Part shown: in pieces, positions 5,429-7,883 of the stretch | Layout of the letters: each line of letters starts with the position of its first letter | Position numbering within the stretch: position 1 is the first letter of the stretch | Source: Clostridia bacterium | GTDB taxonomy: Bacteria > Bacillota > Clostridia > Oscillospirales > Butyricicoccaceae | Direction: 5' to 3' | Assembly (NCBI GenBank): GCA_017547995.1 | Contig: JAFYNW010000299.1 | Coordinates: 1-7,883, forward strand | Length of the DNA stretch: 7,883 nt | Translations under genes and position numbers: made by a program | The notes under the pieces: model-generated | Told to the model about the DNA's origin: nothing | The model's input: only the letters and a program-made list of their open reading frames with translations | Database searches by the model: none

Positions 5429-6913
5429 ATGAGAATAGGATTCGATACCGATATATATTTGCAGAAACAGGCAAAGCACATTGAAGAGCGCATTGAACAG
5501 TTTGGCGGCAAGCTTTATCTCGAGTTTGGCGGCAAGCTTTTTGACGACTTCCACGCTTCCCGCGTGCTTCCGGGTTTTGCTCCTGACGCAAAGATGCAGA
5601 TGCTCAAGAAGCTTGCTGACAAGGCTGAAGTTGTCATCGTAATCAATGCTGACGATATCGAAGAAGGCAAAGTCAGAGGCGACCTCGGCATCACTTACGA
5701 CCAGGACACTCTCCGTCTCATCGACGCTTTCAGAGAGCTTGAAGTTTTCGTAGGCTCTGTATGTATCACTTGCTTCCGCGACCAGCCTGCTGCTCTTGCA
5801 TTCAAGAATAAGCTTATCGGTCTTGGTATTCCTGTATTCCTTCATTACCCTATCAAGGGCTATCCTTCCGACATCGACCACGTTATTTCCGACGAAGGCT
5901 ACGGCAAGAATGAATATATCGAAACAACACGCCCTCTCGTTGTTGTAACAGCGCCCGGCCCTGGCTCGGGCAAGATGGCAACCTGCCTTTCTCAGCTCTA
6001 TCACGAGCACAAGCGCGGCACAAACGCAGGTTACGTGAAGTATGAAACATTCCCTGTATGGAATCTTCCGCTCAAGCACCCTGTAAACCTCGCTTACGAA
6101 GCGGCGACTGCCAACCTCAACGACGTCAATATGATTGACCCATATCATCTCGAAGCTTACGGCGAAATCGCTGTCAACTATAACCGCGACGTTGAAGTTT
6201 TCCCTGTACTTTCGGCTATGTTTGAAAAGCTGATGAATTCCAACCCTTACAAGTCCCCTACTGATATGGGCGTAAATATGGTTGGCGCAGGTATTATCGA
6301 CGACGAGGCCGTACGTGATGCGGCTAACGCAGAAATCATCCGCCGTTATTATCAGGCTCTCGCAGGTGTAAAGACAGGCATTTACACAAAGGAATGTATC
6401 GAAAAAATCGAGCTTCTCATGAAGCAGGCGAAGATTTCTATCGATGACCGCAAGGTTATCAAGAAGGCTCTCGACAAGGCTGAAGAAACAGGCCATCCTG
6501 CAGTTGCTATTGAGCTCAACGACGGCACACTTGTCACAGGCAAGACTTCCGCTCTTCTCGGCTCCTGCTCTGCAGCTCTTCTCAATGCTATCAAGGCTCA
6601 CGCAGGTCTTGAAAAGGAAGTGCTCCTCATCTCCCCTGACGTTATCGAGCCTGTACAGCGCCTCAAGACTAACGTGATGGGCAACAGAAACCCTCGTCTC
6701 CACGCGGACGAAACTCTCATCGCTCTCTGCATCAGTGCTGAAAATGACCCTATCGCAAAGCTCGCTTACGAGCAGCTTGAAAAGCTCAAGGGCGCCGAAG
6801 CTCATTCGACTGTTATGCTCTCTCAGGTCGACCTTGACGTTTACAGAAAGCTTGGCATCAACCTCACCTGTGAGCCACGCTACCAGGGCAAGAAATTGTA
6901 TCATAAGAAATAA
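5429..6913 (+). CDS. UPF0371 / DUF1846 family protein, function unknown
   Basis: I recognise this 494-residue protein as DUF1846 (UPF0371) from its full-length pattern: the start MRIGFDTDIYLQKQ, the segment LYLEFGGKLFDDFHASRVLPGF and the 'GPGSGK' region. The biochemical role of the family is not established to my knowledge. Residues 175-182 (APGPGSGK) look like a phosphate-binding loop, but Lys182 is followed by Met rather than Ser/Thr, so it is not a standard Walker A motif. No signal peptide or membrane segment is apparent, suggesting a cytosolic protein. AAGGAG (5417-5422) sits 6 nt before the ATG. It is codirectional with eno but separated by a hairpin and 157 nt, so it may have its own transcript. 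Its codon use is C-biased like the glycolytic genes, though less strongly, suggesting good expression. It ends just before a strong terminator. Confidence 0.9.
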   Translation: MRIGFDTDIYLQKQAKHIEERIEQFGGKLYLEFGGKLFDDFHASRVLPGFAPDAKMQMLKKLADKAEVVIVINADDIEEGKVRGDLGITYDQDTLRLIDAFRELEVFVGSVCITCFRDQPAALAFKNKLIGLGIPVFLHYPIKGYPSDIDHVISDEGYGKNEYIETTRPLVVVTAPGPGSGKMATCLSQLYHEHKRGTNAGYVKYETFPVWNLPLKHPVNLAYEAATANLNDVNMIDPYHLEAYGEIAVNYNRDVEVFPVLSAMFEKLMNSNPYKSPTDMGVNMVGAGIIDDEAVRDAANAEIIRRYYQALAGVKTGIYTKECIEKIELLMKQAKISIDDRKVIKKALDKAEETGHPAVAIELNDGTLVTGKTSALLGSCSAALLNAIKAHAGLEKEVLLISPDVIEPVQRLKTNVMGNRNPRLHADETLIALCISAENDPIAKLAYEQLEKLKGAEAHSTVMLSQVDLDVYRKLGINLTCEPRYQGKKLYHKK

Positions 6914-6923
6914 GATATATGAC

Positions 6924-6949
6924 AAAAGCCACCCAATCGGGTGGCTTTT
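6924..6949. terminator. Bidirectional intrinsic terminator between convergent genes
   Basis: AAAAGCCACCC (6924-6934) pairs perfectly with GGGTGGCTTTT (6939-6949), an 11-bp stem with an AATC tetraloop. On the plus strand it is followed by TTTTATTGTT and serves the DUF1846 gene. On the minus strand it is followed by TTTTGTC and serves the RAYT gene. The RAYT stop codon (6950-6948) overlaps the outer stem. Confidence 0.92.
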
Positions 6950-7445
6950 ATTGTTCATCGTAAAAGCAATCGTCCTTCCAGCGAATCACGTTGGTGTCGA
7001 TATATTCCCATATTTTGCGGTAATCATTCTCTCCACGGATAATATGGTCATGAAAAGAGCGTTGAAATACTTTTTCATCTGTGAATCCATTCTTTTTGCA
7101 CTCAATTGTTATCATCGATTTGAGTGCTCTGACTACGTCAACAATTGTAGGGGAGCTGCTTGCCGCTCCCGTATTTATCATCAGGATAAGATGTATATGG
7201 TTAGGCATTATAACATATTTATCGACAGAAATATGTGGATACCGCATATTCAATGCCTGTAAATTTTTATCCGCGATTTTTCCATAAACCGTAAGTTTAT
7301 TTTCGGGAGGAGCAAGCGCCTCCCCTACGATTTTACTGAAATACTGCTTCATTCCTGTTGCGCAAATAGTTATAAAATATGCTCTGGGCGTCGAATAATC
7401 GTAATCTTTGAGCCTTGTCGGTTTTCGTTCATGTAAATTATTCAT
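6948..7445 (-). CDS. REP-associated tyrosine transposase (RAYT), IS200-like Y1 family
   Basis: A 165-residue HUH-type single-strand nuclease/transposase (Y1_Tnp domain, COG1943-like). The protein shows the family N-terminus RKPTRLKDYDYSTPRAYFITIC, the HUH metal-binding pair His83 and His85 in MPNHIHLIL, and the C-terminal FQRSFHDHIIR followed by the helix WEYIDTN. Tyr148 in that helix is my candidate nucleophile. Length is normal and no frameshift is seen, so it may be active. Two GTAG hairpin repeats are translated in frame, giving residues 40-47 (VGEALAPP) and 92-100 (TGAASSSPT), both in places where the family tolerates insertions. The ATG at 7445 lies 3 nt after the stop of the upstream nucleotidase-like gene, and GGTGA of the ribosome site overlaps that stop, so translation is probably coupled. 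Codon use is more A/T rich (ATA, AAA, AAT) than in the glycolytic genes, consistent with a mobile origin. RAYTs are usually single-copy and immobile, and they act on REP sequences elsewhere in the genome. Confidence 0.88.
   Translation of the reverse strand: MNNLHERKPTRLKDYDYSTPRAYFITICATGMKQYFSKIVGEALAPPENKLTVYGKIADKNLQALNMRYPHISVDKYVIMPNHIHLILMINTGAASSSPTIVDVVRALKSMITIECKKNGFTDEKVFQRSFHDHIIRGENDYRKIWEYIDTNVIRWKDDCFYDEQ
7147..7171 (+). repeat. REP-like GTAG hairpin, copy C, inside the RAYT gene
   Basis: It begins GTAGGGGAGC and ends GCTCCCG. The stem is GGGAGC/GCTCCC (7151-7156 with 7165-7170), then a one-base mismatch and an inner GC/GC pair around TT. It is antisense to the RAYT frame and is translated as TGAASSSPT (residues 92-100), just after the beta-strand carrying the HUH motif. 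It matches copy D at 21 of 25 positions in inverted orientation. Confidence 0.75.
7304..7328 (-). repeat. REP-like GTAG hairpin, copy D, inside the RAYT gene
   Basis: On the minus strand it begins GTAGGGGAGG and ends CCTCCCG. The stem is GGGAGG/CCTCCC (7305-7310 with 7319-7324). The two stem bases that differ from copy C (C-G replaced by G-C at stem position 6) are compensatory, so the hairpin is preserved. It is sense to the RAYT gene and encodes VGEALAPP (residues 40-47). With copy C it forms a 25-bp inverted repeat around the codons for the HUH motif. Confidence 0.75.
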
Positions 7446-7448
7446 AGC

Positions 7449-7453
7449 TCACC
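7449..7453 (-). promoter_or_regulatory. RAYT ribosome site overlapping the upstream stop codon
   Basis: On the minus strand GGTGA contains the TGA stop of the upstream gene and lies 3 nt before the RAYT ATG. GGTGA is complementary to the 16S tail in the register that allows this short distance. The pgk start has the same arrangement (GGGTGAG, then TTATGAAT). It points to translational coupling between the two genes. Confidence 0.55.
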
Positions 7454-7883
7454 CCAATATCCCGCTGAAAAAGCATCTTACGCCATCATCCACCGAGGTG
7501 CTCACATCCTTCACATCGAGGTCATAATAATACTTCCCTGTGGCAATATCAATCGACAATGCATCGAGCGGAAATCCGTCAACCCGCTTCTTATGAGGTG
7601 TCGACGTCAGGATAAAGGGCTCGGTTGCAATCGACATATCCATACTTGAATAATGATGCCCTTCATCAAGGATAAAATAGATGGCATTTCTGTATCTACC
7701 TGTGATTTTCCCGCCATACCGGTCAGCGAGAGCGGCATAATGCTCAATCATCTCATCATCGGAAAACTCTCTGCCATTCACCCTGCGTATAAAAAGTCCC
7801 GGCTGAGCCTCGTCGGGCAGTTCATCAAAATAAAGTCCGCTGTCGCAGGAAAAGACAGGCATTCCAAAAGCCTTATAATATGC
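7449..7883 (-). CDS. RdgB/HAM1-like non-canonical purine NTP pyrophosphatase, N-terminus outside the window
   Basis: The frame stays open to the right edge (seven codons, AYYKAFG, before the Met at 7862). That Met falls inside a conserved segment, so the gene almost certainly starts beyond the window. The visible part aligns by eye with the C-terminal two thirds of RdgB/HAM1 proteins: VFSCDSGLYFDELP corresponds to the family's 'ADDSGLxVDAL' with the catalytic-site Asp, QPGLFIRRVNG to 'APGIYSARYSG', GRYRNAIYFIL to the following strand, and GFPLDALSIDI to 'GFGYDPIF'. Enzymes of this family hydrolyse ITP, XTP or dITP to monophosphates to keep them out of nucleic acids. The sequence is divergent (SCDSGL for ADDSGL, and an altered end), so the substrate could differ. 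It lies directly upstream of the RAYT on the same strand. Confidence 0.68.
   Translation of the reverse strand, partial: AYYKAFGMPVFSCDSGLYFDELPDEAQPGLFIRRVNGREFSDDEMIEHYAALADRYGGKITGRYRNAIYFILDEGHHYSSMDMSIATEPFILTSTPHKKRVDGFPLDALSIDIATGKYYYDLDVKDVSTSVDDGVRCFFSGILG

Noticed and set aside
5501..5540. 16-bp direct repeat TTTGGCGGCAAGCTTT at 5501-5516 and 5525-5540
   Set aside because: It encodes FGGKL twice within a segment that I recall as typical of DUF1846 proteins, so it is explained by protein conservation and codon bias rather than a DNA element.
6948..7445. A complete IS200/IS605 insertion sequence
   Set aside because: No TnpB or separate accessory frame and no subterminal IS ends are visible around the gene; it abuts a host gene on one side and a terminator on the other, as RAYTs do.

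Overview
The window reads as a Bacillota chromosome, most likely a gut-type Clostridia (Oscillospiraceae/Ruminococcaceae-like). The reasons are the gene order pgk-tpiA-gpmI-eno, a cofactor-independent phosphoglycerate mutase, Gram-positive style Shine-Dalgarno sites, and two types of dispersed hairpin repeat that I recall as common in such genomes. The assignment is inference, since no rRNA or other marker is present.

Positions 1-223 are non-coding apart from a possible divergent gene start at the left edge (minus strand, 1-43). They hold a good housekeeping promoter (TTGCAA, 17 nt, TATAAT) and a leader that can form alternative small hairpins. Positions 224-5271 hold four co-directional glycolytic genes for the lower half of the pathway: pgk, tpiA, gpmI and eno. 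gapA, often upstream of pgk in this group, is not in the window. The first three genes and eno are rich in C-ending codons (AAC, GAC, TTC, CTC, ATC), as expected for very highly expressed genes. Both larger gaps inside the operon are filled with hairpin repeats: a three-hairpin element between tpiA and gpmI, and a divergent pair of GTAG-headed REP-like hairpins between gpmI and eno. A near-consensus promoter lies inside gpmI and could give eno its own transcript.

A terminator-like hairpin follows eno. Then comes a UPF0371/DUF1846 gene of unknown function (5429-6913), closed by a strong bidirectional terminator shared with the convergent genes on the other strand. Those minus-strand genes are an HUH/Y1-type REP-associated transposase (RAYT, 6948-7445) and, three bases upstream of it, the C-terminal part of a RdgB/HAM1-like nucleotide pyrophosphatase that runs off the right edge.

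The most notable signal is the link between the RAYT and the repeats. The gpmI-eno gap carries two GTAG-headed hairpins, and two more copies of the same type sit inside the RAYT reading frame, translated in frame on either side of the HUH motif. The four copies show compensatory base changes in their stems. This looks like a RAYT/REP system that has placed copies both in its own gene and in a core glycolytic operon. RAYT/REP systems are known in general. The in-frame self-insertion and the location in the glycolytic operon are what merit checking.
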